Below are positions 7,268 through 13,965 of a DNA stretch of 19,892 nt, piece by piece. Every line of letters begins with the position of its first letter. Position 1 is the stretch's first letter. A program made the position numbers and the translations under genes. The DNA is from Pseudomonadota bacterium. Its GTDB lineage: Bacteria; Desulfobacterota; Desulfarculia; Desulfarculales; JAHJDS01. The notes under the pieces were generated by a model. That model saw only the letters and a list, made by a program, of their open reading frames with translations. It did no database searches and was not told the origin of the DNA. The DNA is taken from contig JAHJDS010000518.1 in the NCBI GenBank assembly GCA_018812395.1, forward strand, positions 1-19,892. The letters are read 5' to 3'.

Positions 7268-7693
7268 GTGACGCGCCGCCGCAGAAAAGGGGTCATCGCC
7301 CTGGCCGCGGGGCTGGGGTTGGGCCTGGCCCTGGTCGCCATCCTGTTCTGGCCCATGGGACCGCCCCTGAGCGGGTCCGGCTTCGGCCCCTTGATGGGGG
7401 TGTGGCAGAAGATCAAGGGCCTGGGGCAGACCGAGATCATCATCATCGTCGGACGGCGTCGGGCCCGGGTGATGATCGGCCCGTTCTTCAACCATACTTT
7501 CCGGCTGAAAAAACTGAGCAAAAAGGGAAAGGTCTACGCCCTCACCGTGGAACGTGACTCCCCGACCGAGGTTTTGACCTTTTCCTTCAGGGAGATCGAC
7601 CGGGACACCCTGACCTTGAAGGGGACCACCGGCCCATACGTGTTCCGGCGGCTCACCGGGCCCGCCGCGACCAGGTACAAGCTGAATCCATAA
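7268..7693 (+). CDS. Small membrane-anchored protein of unknown function
   Basis: 141 residues. A basic N terminus (MTRRRRKG) and a single hydrophobic helix (about residues 9-28) predict an inner-membrane anchor or uncleaved signal. The remaining roughly 110 residues look like a beta-rich periplasmic domain with alternating strands (TEIIIIVGRRRARVMIG, VLTFSFREIDRDTLTLKG). No family is recognised. The start is GTG 7268, with GGAGG a few bases upstream. It is followed after 15 bases by carA, suggesting co-transcription, although nothing ties the two functions together. Confidence 0.75.
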   Translation: MTRRRRKGVIALAAGLGLGLALVAILFWPMGPPLSGSGFGPLMGVWQKIKGLGQTEIIIIVGRRRARVMIGPFFNHTFRLKKLSKKGKVYALTVERDSPTEVLTFSFREIDRDTLTLKGTTGPYVFRRLTGPAATRYKLNP

Positions 7694-7708
7694 GCCAAGG
7701 TATTGCGG

Positions 7709-8863
7709 ATGACGGATAGGAAAAGGGCCCTCCTGGCCCTCGAGGACGGGACCGTGTTCGAGGGTTATTCGTTCACCGGTGAGGGCGAATCATCGGGCGA
7801 GGTGGTGTTCAACACCGCCATGAGCGGCTACCAGGAGGTGCTGACCGACCCGTCCTATCGCGGCCAGATGGTGACCATGACCTATCCCCTGATCGGCAAC
7901 TACGGGGTCAACCTCGAGGATGTCGAGTCCCGGGCCGTCCAGGTGGCCGGGTTCATCATCAAGGAATACCAGGCCAGGCCGAGCAACTTCCGGGCCACCG
8001 GCGACCTGGCCGACTACCTAAAAACGGCCGGGGTGATGGGAATCGAGGGGATCGACACCCGGGCCCTGACCCGCCGGACCAGGATCGCCGGGGCGATGAA
8101 GGGCTTCATGTCCACCATTGACCTGGACCCTGAGTCGCTGGTCAAGCGGGCCCAGGACTCGCCCGGCCTGGTGGGGATCGATCTGGTCCGGGAAGTGACT
8201 TGGCCCCGAGCCTATCGCTGGCAGGACGGCCAGGCAATGGACGAGGGCCTCGCCCTGACCGGCCCCGAGGTCTTCGCCGCCGGCCAAGGTAAGTACAAGG
8301 TCGTCGCCTTTGATTACGGGATCAAGTTCAACATCCTGAGGCGTCTGGAGCGCTACGGCGCCAACCTGGCGGTCGTCCCGGCCGACATTGATCCGGACAC
8401 GGTCCTCCGCCTCGACCCGGACGGCATATTCCTGTCCAACGGCCCCGGCGACCCGGCGGCGGTGACCTACGCCGTCGAGACCATCCGGGGGTTGCTGGGC
8501 AAGCGGCCCATCTTCGGCATCTGCCTGGGCCATCAACTCCTCGGCCTGGCCCTGGGCGGGGAGACCTACAAGCTCAAGTTCGGGCACCGGGGGGCCAACC
8601 AGCCGGTGATGGACCTGGCCACGACCAAGATCGAGATCACCTCCCAGAACCACGGCTTCTGCGTGGATTTGGAGACCCTGGACCAGTCCCAGGTCGAATT
8701 GACCCACGTCAATCTGAATGACCGGACCCTGGAGGGATTTCGCCACAAGAAGTGGCCTGTGTTCTGCGTCCAGTACCACCCCGAGGCCTCGCCCGGGCCG
8801 CACGATGCGGATTATTTGTTCCCCCGCTTCGCCAGGCTCATGGACGACTGGTCGCGCCCCTGA
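7709..8863 (+). CDS. carA: Carbamoyl-phosphate synthase small (glutaminase) subunit
   Basis: CarA hydrolyses glutamine and channels ammonia to CarB to make carbamoyl phosphate for pyrimidines and arginine. The 384-residue product has the N-terminal CarA domain (LALEDGTVFEGYSF, VVFNTAMSGYQEVLTDPSY, GIEGIDTRALTR) and a class I glutamine amidotransferase domain. The latter contains LSNGPGDP, the nucleophile elbow GICLGHQLLGLALGG, and the His-Glu pair in YHPEASPGPHD, so the catalytic triad is complete. ATG 7709 is preferred, with AAGG nine bases upstream; TTG 7703 is in frame but too close to that site. CarB, usually next to carA, does not follow: the downstream 487 bases are gene-poor. Confidence 0.96.
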   Translation: MTDRKRALLALEDGTVFEGYSFTGEGESSGEVVFNTAMSGYQEVLTDPSYRGQMVTMTYPLIGNYGVNLEDVESRAVQVAGFIIKEYQARPSNFRATGDLADYLKTAGVMGIEGIDTRALTRRTRIAGAMKGFMSTIDLDPESLVKRAQDSPGLVGIDLVREVTWPRAYRWQDGQAMDEGLALTGPEVFAAGQGKYKVVAFDYGIKFNILRRLERYGANLAVVPADIDPDTVLRLDPDGIFLSNGPGDPAAVTYAVETIRGLLGKRPIFGICLGHQLLGLALGGETYKLKFGHRGANQPVMDLATTKIEITSQNHGFCVDLETLDQSQVELTHVNLNDRTLEGFRHKKWPVFCVQYHPEASPGPHDADYLFPRFARLMDDWSRP

Positions 8864-9350
8864 CCCCATTCGGTCGACGGCCATCAAGTCACCGTCGCTC
8901 CCCAGGCGGGCCGGGTCCGATGCGGACCGGGCCGGCGATGGTGGGTGCATGTGGCGGCTGCTTTCCCTTTGAGCCATCATTCCTGGGCCGTACTCGGCTG
9001 GCCCGACCAGTAAGGCTGGCCCGGCGGTGATGCTTGAAGGGGAGGTTTGCATTCCTGTCGGAAAAACGTTTAGATTCGAGGCTGACCGTAGTGATTTTTT
9101 GCTCAGAGGACATGGAGAGCCTATACCGGGGTTTTTCAACGAAGGGCTGAAATATCGGCCTGTGGAGAGGACAAACGGGCTTGTGTCGCGGTGTCTCCGG
9201 CATAATTCCGGAGGAGCTCTGTTTAACCCCGCGAGCAGGAGTTCTGGCTTGCCTCATGGTATTGCCTCGGATTACGATAACAAAAATTCATCCGGCGCCT
9301 TGGCCGCGCCGCTCGAAAACGATCGCCAACCTGGTCGGGAGGGAGCTACC
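8864..9350. other. Long gene-poor stretch after carA
   Basis: 487 bases with no convincing gene. A strong dyad at 8906-8936 (6-bp inner stem GGTCCG/CGGACC around ATG, extended by two further paired blocks past single mismatches) follows carA and may end or protect its transcript, though no U tract follows. A 10-base direct repeat GGCTGGCCCG occurs at 8996-9005 and 9014-9023. From about 9030 the DNA becomes distinctly less GC-rich than its neighbours, with T runs and a small stem CTCCGG/CCGGAG near 9195-9215. Open frames in both directions cross it but show no codon bias, motif or ribosome site. It may be the scar of an insertion or hold an unrecognised RNA. Confidence 0.5.
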
Positions 9351-10181
9351 GTGACCAGATCGAGTGTAGCCTGGTGGAAGGTCGTCGCCATCACTCTCGT
9401 CGCCACGGCCGTGAGTCTGATCTTTCACGCCATTGGCCCCCGACTCAAGTATGACTTTCCGCCCAGCTTCTTTGTCCGCCAAGGGTTGTTTGTGCCGGCG
9501 GCCTCCATCCTCCTGGCCGTCACTTTCGGCGCCCTGGCGGCGGTCTTTGTCTTGATCCAAGCGGACATGACCGGGACGAGGCTGAGAAAGGGCCTGCGCT
9601 TCGGACTCCTATTCGCCGGTTTATGGCTGGTGGCAATGGTCGAAATGAGCCTGATCTTCGGTTCGCCCCTGGCGCACGAACTGTACACCGGCGCCGCTGA
9701 CGGCCTGGGCATAGTCATCCTGGGCATCTTGTTGGGTCGGTTTGCGGCCACCGACAGTCGTCCGGCCGCGGCCAAACTGCCGGAGCGCGGACTGGTGATG
9801 ATCCTGGTAACGGCCCTGTTTTTTGTCTGCGGCCGCTATTTCGCTTACGCCGTTTTGGGATTGCAGTCGGTCTACGCCACCAAACCACTGTCCACTTTGG
9901 CCTGGACCATAGGGGTCGGCTTGTGTATTGGAGTGATGTCCTGGTTGTTGGTGCCAGGACCAAAGGCCGACTCGACAGTCAAACGAGCCCTGTGGTTCGG
10001 CGGGCTGGTGTTCGGGATTGTTTGGACACTAGGTACTATTTTCATTGTCGTGTTCCTGGATATCTCGCTCGGCGCAGTGATACTTCGGGCAGCGGTCGAT
10101 GCCCTGTCCGTGACAGTTGGCGTTTGGGCCGCTCAAGTTGCGGCCGCGACCATCAGACGCTCCCGGGTCGACGGTTCTTGA
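9351..10181 (+). CDS. Multi-pass integral membrane protein of unknown function
   Basis: 276 residues with about seven or eight hydrophobic helices separated by short loops (for example VVAITLVATAVSLIFHAI, ASILLAVTFGALAAVFVLI, GIVILGILLGRFAA, LVMILVTALFFVCGRYFAY, LVFGIVWTLGTIFIVVF). No transporter or enzyme signature is recognised. The open frame extends 108 codons upstream. GTG 9351 is chosen because GGGAGGGAG lies at the right distance and the hydrophobic protein begins immediately after, while the upstream stretch has no protein character. Codon third positions look less GC-biased than in flanking genes, and the gene is surrounded by gene-poor DNA, so recent acquisition is possible. Confidence 0.75.
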   Translation: MTRSSVAWWKVVAITLVATAVSLIFHAIGPRLKYDFPPSFFVRQGLFVPAASILLAVTFGALAAVFVLIQADMTGTRLRKGLRFGLLFAGLWLVAMVEMSLIFGSPLAHELYTGAADGLGIVILGILLGRFAATDSRPAAAKLPERGLVMILVTALFFVCGRYFAYAVLGLQSVYATKPLSTLAWTIGVGLCIGVMSWLLVPGPKADSTVKRALWFGGLVFGIVWTLGTIFIVVFLDISLGAVILRAAVDALSVTVGVWAAQVAAATIRRSRVDGS

Positions 10182-10444
10182 CCTATCGTGCTGGAGGCTC
10201 CAGCAGGTCCCCTAGTCCGGCCTTAAAGAAGCCGGGAGCCTTATCTGGAACTAACTTTTATTCCGCTAACACCTTGCAATCACCGGCAATTTTGGTGAAA
10301 TTGAACCCCCCTCCCGTTTGCCCAGGGCAAAGGCACATAGGGCCTGTCGCCTAATAGACCATTACATGATCTTGGCGGCCAGGCGGCCCCGGGGCGACAG
10401 TGATCATCTGAGAGGAGACCCCGGGGCGATTGAATCCCGGGGGC
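10182..10444. other. Gene-poor stretch between the membrane protein and the gcvH-like gene
   Basis: 263 bases with no gene. The word CCCCGGGGCGA occurs twice, at 10387-10397 and 10419-10429. Together with the adjacent CCCGGGGGCC they can form GC hairpins just past the stop of the minus-strand gcvH-like gene. None has a U tract, so a rho-independent terminator cannot be claimed. The left part (10230-10320) is relatively AT-rich. Confidence 0.4.
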
Positions 10445-10870
10445 CTATTTGATCTTGTCGGCCAGGCGCTCCATTTCGGCCTTGATGAATTTTTCCATGG
10501 CCGCGCCCTGCATCAGGTTGCCCAGTTCGGCCTTGTCCGACATCTCGATCTTGCAGATCCAGCCCTGGCCGTACGGCTCCTCGTTGATGACCTCGGGCTC
10601 GTCCTCCAAGTCTTCGTTGGCCTCGACGATCTCGCCGGACACCACGGCGTACAGCCGGCCGACCCACTTGCCGCTCTCCAGCGACCCGAAGGGTTTGCCC
10701 TGGGTCACGTCGTCGCCCTCCTCGGGCACGTCCACAAAGGTGATCTCGCCGGCCAGCTCGGTGGTGAAGTGGGTGGCGCCCATGGTCACCACGTCGCCCT
10801 CGACCCGGGCCCAGAAGTGGTTCTGGTCGTAATACAGCTCGTCTGGAAATTCGAACTTGTCGATCTTCAT
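10445..10870 (-). CDS. GcvH-like lipoyl carrier protein (LbpA-type candidate)
   Basis: A 141-residue lipoyl-domain protein of the glycine-cleavage H family. The attachment motif is LESGKWVGRLYAVVSGEIVEAN, with the lipoyl lysine at Lys68 in the beta-turn position. NHFWARVEGDVVTMGATHFT corresponds to the usual N-terminal H-protein strands. None of the other glycine-cleavage genes (gcvP, gcvT) is here. Instead it is the last gene of an hdrC-hdrB unit, 18 bases after hdrB. In sulfur-oxidising prokaryotes, H-like proteins (LbpA) work with Hdr-like complexes rather than glycine, so by context a carrier role for the Hdr pair is likelier than glycine cleavage. GGGGGG precedes the ATG. Lipoylation and the substrate remain inferred. 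Confidence 0.88.
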   Translation of the reverse strand: MKIDKFEFPDELYYDQNHFWARVEGDVVTMGATHFTTELAGEITFVDVPEEGDDVTQGKPFGSLESGKWVGRLYAVVSGEIVEANEDLEDEPEVINEEPYGQGWICKIEMSDKAELGNLMQGAAMEKFIKAEMERLADKIK

Positions 10871-10888
10871 TTTTGTCCCCCCAATAAA

Positions 10889-11779
10889 TCAGGCCGCGGA
10901 CGACTCCATGGCCTCGATCAATTCCTTGGCCTTGATCCGGTTGAGCTTGAATCCCAAGTCAGCCGGAGCGAACCCGAGCGCCAGCCCGAGCACCTGGGGA
11001 TAATACAAAATCGGCAGTTTGAGGTCAAGGCCGCCGGCCTTGGCGATCTTCTTCTGCTGGCCCTCGAACATGACATTACAGAAGGGGCAGATCAGGACCA
11101 GGCCGTGGGCCCCCGCGTGGGCCAGGGTGGCCAGCTTGCCGCCGGCCATGGCGTTGGCCAGCCCCTCGTTCATGCCCAGCACCCCGCCGCCGCAGCAGTC
11201 CGTCAGGCCGGGGTAGTCCAGGCTCTCGGCGCCGGTGGCCTCGATCAGCCTCTTGATGGTTTGGGGATTGGCCGGGTCGTCGAACCGGCCGGTGACGCTG
11301 GTCGGCTTGAGGTAGTGACAGCCGTAGTGGGGGGCGAACTTCCAGCCGGTCAGCGGCCTCTTGATTGCCGCCCGGATGGCCTCGTAACCCACCTCCTCGA
11401 CCAGGATCCGAATGAAGTGCCGGGCCCGGACGCCGCGCTTGTACTCCAGGCCGACGGCCGCCAGCCGCTCGTTGACCCGATGGCGCAGGGCGTCGTCGTG
11501 GTCCAGGGCGTGGGCCGCCTCGGTCAGGGTCCCGGCGCAGGCGTTGCACAACACGCAGACCTCCAGGTCCCGACTCGCGGCCAGGGCCAGGTTGCGGGCG
11601 GCCAGGACCAGGGCGTCCAGGGCGTCGATGCCCTTCATCGGGAAGCCGCAGCACTGGAAGTCCTCGAGGTCATGAAAAGTTATCCCCAGGGCCCGGGCCA
11701 CTACCCGGGAGGACAACTCGTAGTTCAGATTCCGGACCGGCACGGTGCAGCCCAGGAACAGCAAATACTCCCGGCTCAT
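10889..11779 (-). CDS. hdrB: Heterodisulfide reductase-type subunit B (two CCG domains)
   Basis: 296 residues. HdrB subunits carry two cysteine-rich CCG domains that ligate noncubane [4Fe-4S] clusters and reduce disulfides or related bonds. Both are complete. Domain 1 has Cys11, Cys43-Cys44 (FQCCGFP) and Cys75/78/81 (CVLCNAC). Domain 2 has Cys154 (YGCHYLKP), Cys195-Cys196 (DCCGGG) and Cys231/234 (CPFC). ATG 11779 overlaps the hdrC stop by one base, so they are coupled. Homology alone does not give the substrate; there is no HdrA, Mvh or formate dehydrogenase gene in the window. The gcvH-like gene downstream suggests that a lipoyl thiol/disulfide may be the partner. Confidence 0.93.
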   Translation of the reverse strand: MSREYLLFLGCTVPVRNLNYELSSRVVARALGITFHDLEDFQCCGFPMKGIDALDALVLAARNLALAASRDLEVCVLCNACAGTLTEAAHALDHDDALRHRVNERLAAVGLEYKRGVRARHFIRILVEEVGYEAIRAAIKRPLTGWKFAPHYGCHYLKPTSVTGRFDDPANPQTIKRLIEATGAESLDYPGLTDCCGGGVLGMNEGLANAMAGGKLATLAHAGAHGLVLICPFCNVMFEGQQKKIAKAGGLDLKLPILYYPQVLGLALGFAPADLGFKLNRIKAKELIEAMESSAA

Positions 11780-12255
11780 CACTTCTCCAGTAAGGTCCTG
11801 ATCTGGTCCGGACGCTCGGCCACCTCGGGCAGGCCCAGGCCGGTCCGCTTCTCGTTCTCGAACTCGCCGACCTCGTAGAGCCGGCCGTGCTCCTTGAGCA
11901 GGTCCTGTTGGGCGCTCATGGCCGGCGGCAGGTGGCCCTCCCGGACGGCCAGGTTCTTGACGGCCGAGACGGCCTCGGCGAACCGGACGTCCATGGGGCA
12001 GACCTCCTGGCACTCGTAGCAGGTGGCGCAGTACCAGATCTCGGGGCCGGCTAGGACCTCGTCCCGCAGACCCAGCAGCACCAACTTGATGAACCGGCGC
12101 GGATCGTAGGCCGCCTCGTGCTTTTTCACCGGGCAGGCGGCCACGCACGACCCGCAGCCGAAACAGCGCAGGATGCCGCCCCCACCCGGTTCGGCCGCCA
12201 CCTGGAACTTGAACCTGGCGTCCGTGCTGGTCGTGTCCACCACCGGGTAATCCAC
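11779..12255 (-). CDS. hdrC: Heterodisulfide reductase-type subunit C (2x[4Fe-4S] ferredoxin)
   Basis: 158 residues from GTG 12255. Two [4Fe-4S] motifs are present: CFGCGSCVAACPV (Cys31, 34, 37, 41) and CATCYECQEVCP (Cys76, 79, 82, 86). The following helical region is typical of HdrC (FAEAVSAVKNLAVREGHLP). It shuttles electrons to HdrB inside the soluble or membrane-linked Hdr complex. GTG 12255 is preferred because AAGGGGGG lies directly upstream; TTG 12282 would add nine residues but has no ribosome site. It is the first gene of the hdrC-hdrB-gcvH-like operon. Confidence 0.9.
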   Translation of the reverse strand: MDYPVVDTTSTDARFKFQVAAEPGGGGILRCFGCGSCVAACPVKKHEAAYDPRRFIKLVLLGLRDEVLAGPEIWYCATCYECQEVCPMDVRFAEAVSAVKNLAVREGHLPPAMSAQQDLLKEHGRLYEVGEFENEKRTGLGLPEVAERPDQIRTLLEK

Positions 12256-12295
12256 CTTCGCCCCCCTTGGACCTGCGGTCAATGACGAATACGTA

Positions 12296-12323
12296 ACTAT
12301 ACGCCGGGTCCGTCGGTTGTCAA
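12296..12323 (-). promoter_or_regulatory. Promoter of the hdrC-hdrB-gcvH-like operon
   Basis: On the minus strand a perfect TTGACA (12323-12318) and TATAGT (12301-12296) are separated by 16 bases. The predicted start near 12289 gives a leader of about 34 bases to GTG 12255. Its -35 box touches the 23-bp dyad at 12323-12345. Confidence 0.72.
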
Positions 12324-12345
12324 GCCGGGCCGGACCGGGCCGGCT
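12323..12345. promoter_or_regulatory. 23-bp dyad between two divergent promoters (candidate shared operator)
   Basis: The sequence AGCCGG-G-CCGG-A-CCGG-G-CCGGCT is an inverted repeat with 11-base arms and one mismatched pair. It fills most of the gap between the -35 boxes of the divergent promoters (12318-12323 minus, 12352-12357 plus). This placement suits a regulator or bending protein acting on both. It is also followed by TTTT on the plus strand, so a weak terminator is an alternative. Confidence 0.45.
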
Positions 12346-12351
12346 TTTCCC

Positions 12352-12380
12352 TTGACACCCGGGCCTGACCTGGATACGTT
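12352..12380 (+). promoter_or_regulatory. Promoter of the dehydratase/reductase subunit gene
   Basis: Perfect TTGACA (12352-12357), a 17-base spacer, then TACGTT (12375-12380). The predicted start is near 12387, leaving a leader of about 87 bases that contains a hairpin at 12410-12437. Confidence 0.6.
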
Positions 12381-12409
12381 TACAAATAGTAACGATATAC
12401 CACCCTTAC

Positions 12410-12437
12410 GGGGGCGGTTTTTTCAGGAACCGCCTCC
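12410..12437 (+). promoter_or_regulatory. 5' leader hairpin of the dehydratase/reductase gene
   Basis: GGGGGCGGTT (12410-12419) pairs over all 10 positions (one G-U) with AACCGCCTCC (12428-12437), leaving an 8-base U-rich loop. No U tract follows, so this is not a standard terminator. It may stabilise the mRNA or take part in translational control. Confidence 0.45.
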
Positions 12438-12473
12438 GGGTCTAGACATCCACCCCAAGCCGTCGAGGACCAC

Positions 12474-13718
12474 ATGGCCGCACCGCCCTCCCCAGGACCG
12501 CCGCCCATTGACGCGGCCAAGACCCTTAAAAAGGTCATGGCCGACCACTTCTTTGAGTTGGACGAGGCGGTCAAGACCGGGGAGAAAAAGGTGGCCTGGT
12601 GCACCTCGGTCGGACCGGCCGAGCTGCTGCTGGCCTTTGATTTCCTGGTGTACTACCCCGAAAATCACGGCGCCATGCTCGGCGCCACCCGGATGGCCCC
12701 GGACATGATCCCTGCGGCCAACGCCATCGGCTACTCGCCCGAGATCTGTTCGTACCTCACCTCGGACATCGGCGCCTTTCTCCAGGGGGTCACGCCCCTG
12801 CAGAAGGCCTACAACATCCAGTCCGTGCCCCGCCCCTACGTCCTGGCCTTTAACACCAACCAGTGCCGCGACGTGCAGGACTGGTTCATGTGGTACGCCC
12901 GGCACTTTGGCGTGCCCTGCGTCGGCATCCACACCCACCGGGACATCGGCGAGGTGGGTCCGGCCCAGATCGCGGACATCTCGTCCCAGATCAAGGACCT
13001 GATCCCCCACCTCGAGGCGGTCTCGGGCCAAAAATTCGACCTGGACAAGTTCCGGGAGATCATCGGCCTGTCCAAGGAGTGCAGCGTGCGGTGGCGGAAG
13101 GTGCTCGAGACCTGCCTGGCCGCGCCCTCGCCCATGAACTTCTTTGACGCCACCATCCACATGGGCCCGGCCGTGGTCATGCGCGGGAGGCAGGAATCTC
13201 TGGATTACTACAACCTCCTGCTGCCCGAGTTGGAGCAGAGGATCAAGGACGGCGTGGCCTCGGTGCCCGGCGAGAGACATCGGCTCTACTGGGAAGGCAT
13301 GCCCGTCTGGGGCAAGCTCCGGGCCAACGCCGAACTCTTCGGGTCGCTGGGGGCCTGCATCGTGGCCTCGACCTACTGCAACTCCTGGATCTTCGACGCC
13401 TTTGACCCGGCCGAGCCGTTCGACTCCATGGCCCGGGCCTACACCGAGCTGTTCATCGTCCGGGACGAGGCCTACAAGGAAGAATACGTCATCGACCACG
13501 TGAACCGGTTCCAGATCAACGGCATCGTCTACCACGACGCCAAGACCTGTCCCAACAACTCGAACAACCGCTACGGCATGCCCCAGCGGCTGGCGGACAA
13601 GCTGGGCATCCCCTTCCTGACCATCAACGGCGACCTGAACGACCTGCGGCTCTACTCCGAGGAGCAGACCCGGACCAACGTCGAGGCCTTTGTCGAGCAG
13701 CTCGACGAGGCGGCCTGA
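12474..13718 (+). CDS. 2-hydroxyacyl-CoA dehydratase / benzoyl-CoA reductase-family catalytic subunit
   Basis: 414 residues of the HgdB/BcrB (COG1775) family, whose [4Fe-4S]-bearing subunits take one electron at very low potential from an ATP-driven activase. Seen: VAWCTSVGPAELLLAF (Cys43), GYSPEICSYLTSDIG (Cys92), NTNQC (Cys131), GVPC (Cys149), SLGACIVASTYCNSWIF and DAKTCPNN, giving at least nine Cys in all. The NHGAMLGATRMAPDMI and EICSYLTSD stretches resemble BcrB/BzdO-type subunits more than HgdB. No second catalytic subunit is adjacent; only the activase follows, 247 bases on. That makes a stand-alone member, such as a double-cubane-cluster protein (YjiM-like), a serious alternative to a classical two-subunit dehydratase or reductase. 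A GAGGA lies before ATG 12474. Confidence 0.88.
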   Translation: MAAPPSPGPPPIDAAKTLKKVMADHFFELDEAVKTGEKKVAWCTSVGPAELLLAFDFLVYYPENHGAMLGATRMAPDMIPAANAIGYSPEICSYLTSDIGAFLQGVTPLQKAYNIQSVPRPYVLAFNTNQCRDVQDWFMWYARHFGVPCVGIHTHRDIGEVGPAQIADISSQIKDLIPHLEAVSGQKFDLDKFREIIGLSKECSVRWRKVLETCLAAPSPMNFFDATIHMGPAVVMRGRQESLDYYNLLLPELEQRIKDGVASVPGERHRLYWEGMPVWGKLRANAELFGSLGACIVASTYCNSWIFDAFDPAEPFDSMARAYTELFIVRDEAYKEEYVIDHVNRFQINGIVYHDAKTCPNNSNNRYGMPQRLADKLGIPFLTINGDLNDLRLYSEEQTRTNVEAFVEQLDEAA

Positions 13719-13890
13719 CTGGCGGCCGGATCAGCGGCCCTGGACAGAGGCGGACGGGCGTGGAAGCCCGGGAACCGAAACCCGGCCGGGTTATCTTCGT
13801 CCGGACCCGGCCCCGGACCGGGGTGGCCGTGGCCCGCTTGACGCCCCCGGGTCGTGGCCCGGCCGGAGGCCGCGCCGGATTTGATCGGAC

Positions 13891-13919
13891 TTGGCTTTTT
13901 GGTTTCAATTTGATAAATT
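13891..13919 (+). promoter_or_regulatory. Promoter in front of the activase gene
   Basis: TTGGCT (13891-13896), a 17-base spacer, then TAAATT (13914-13919), in a sharply AT-rich patch within GC-rich DNA. The predicted start is near 13926, about 40 bases before TTG 13966. The 247-base gap after the catalytic subunit gene (13719-13965) otherwise holds no visible gene, so the activase may be transcribed separately. Confidence 0.5.
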
Positions 13920-13965
13920 TAAAAATAACTGTGATCCGGGGGTCGGCTGAGGCGGGAGACGGGTT

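Noticed and set aside
5698..7521. 607-codon minus-strand open frame opposite waaA and the following gene
   Set aside because: Composition is that of an antisense shadow (Gly/His/Pro/Arg-rich), no ribosome site, and it runs opposite two well-supported genes.
9027..9350. 108-codon in-frame N-terminal extension of the membrane protein
   Set aside because: No ribosome site at 9027 and no protein-like character, whereas GTG 9351 has a strong GGGAGGGAG and directly precedes the first membrane helix.
10445..10870. GcvH-like gene as part of a glycine cleavage operon
   Set aside because: No gcvT or gcvP nearby and the gene ends an hdrC-hdrB operon, so the context favours another lipoyl-carrier role.
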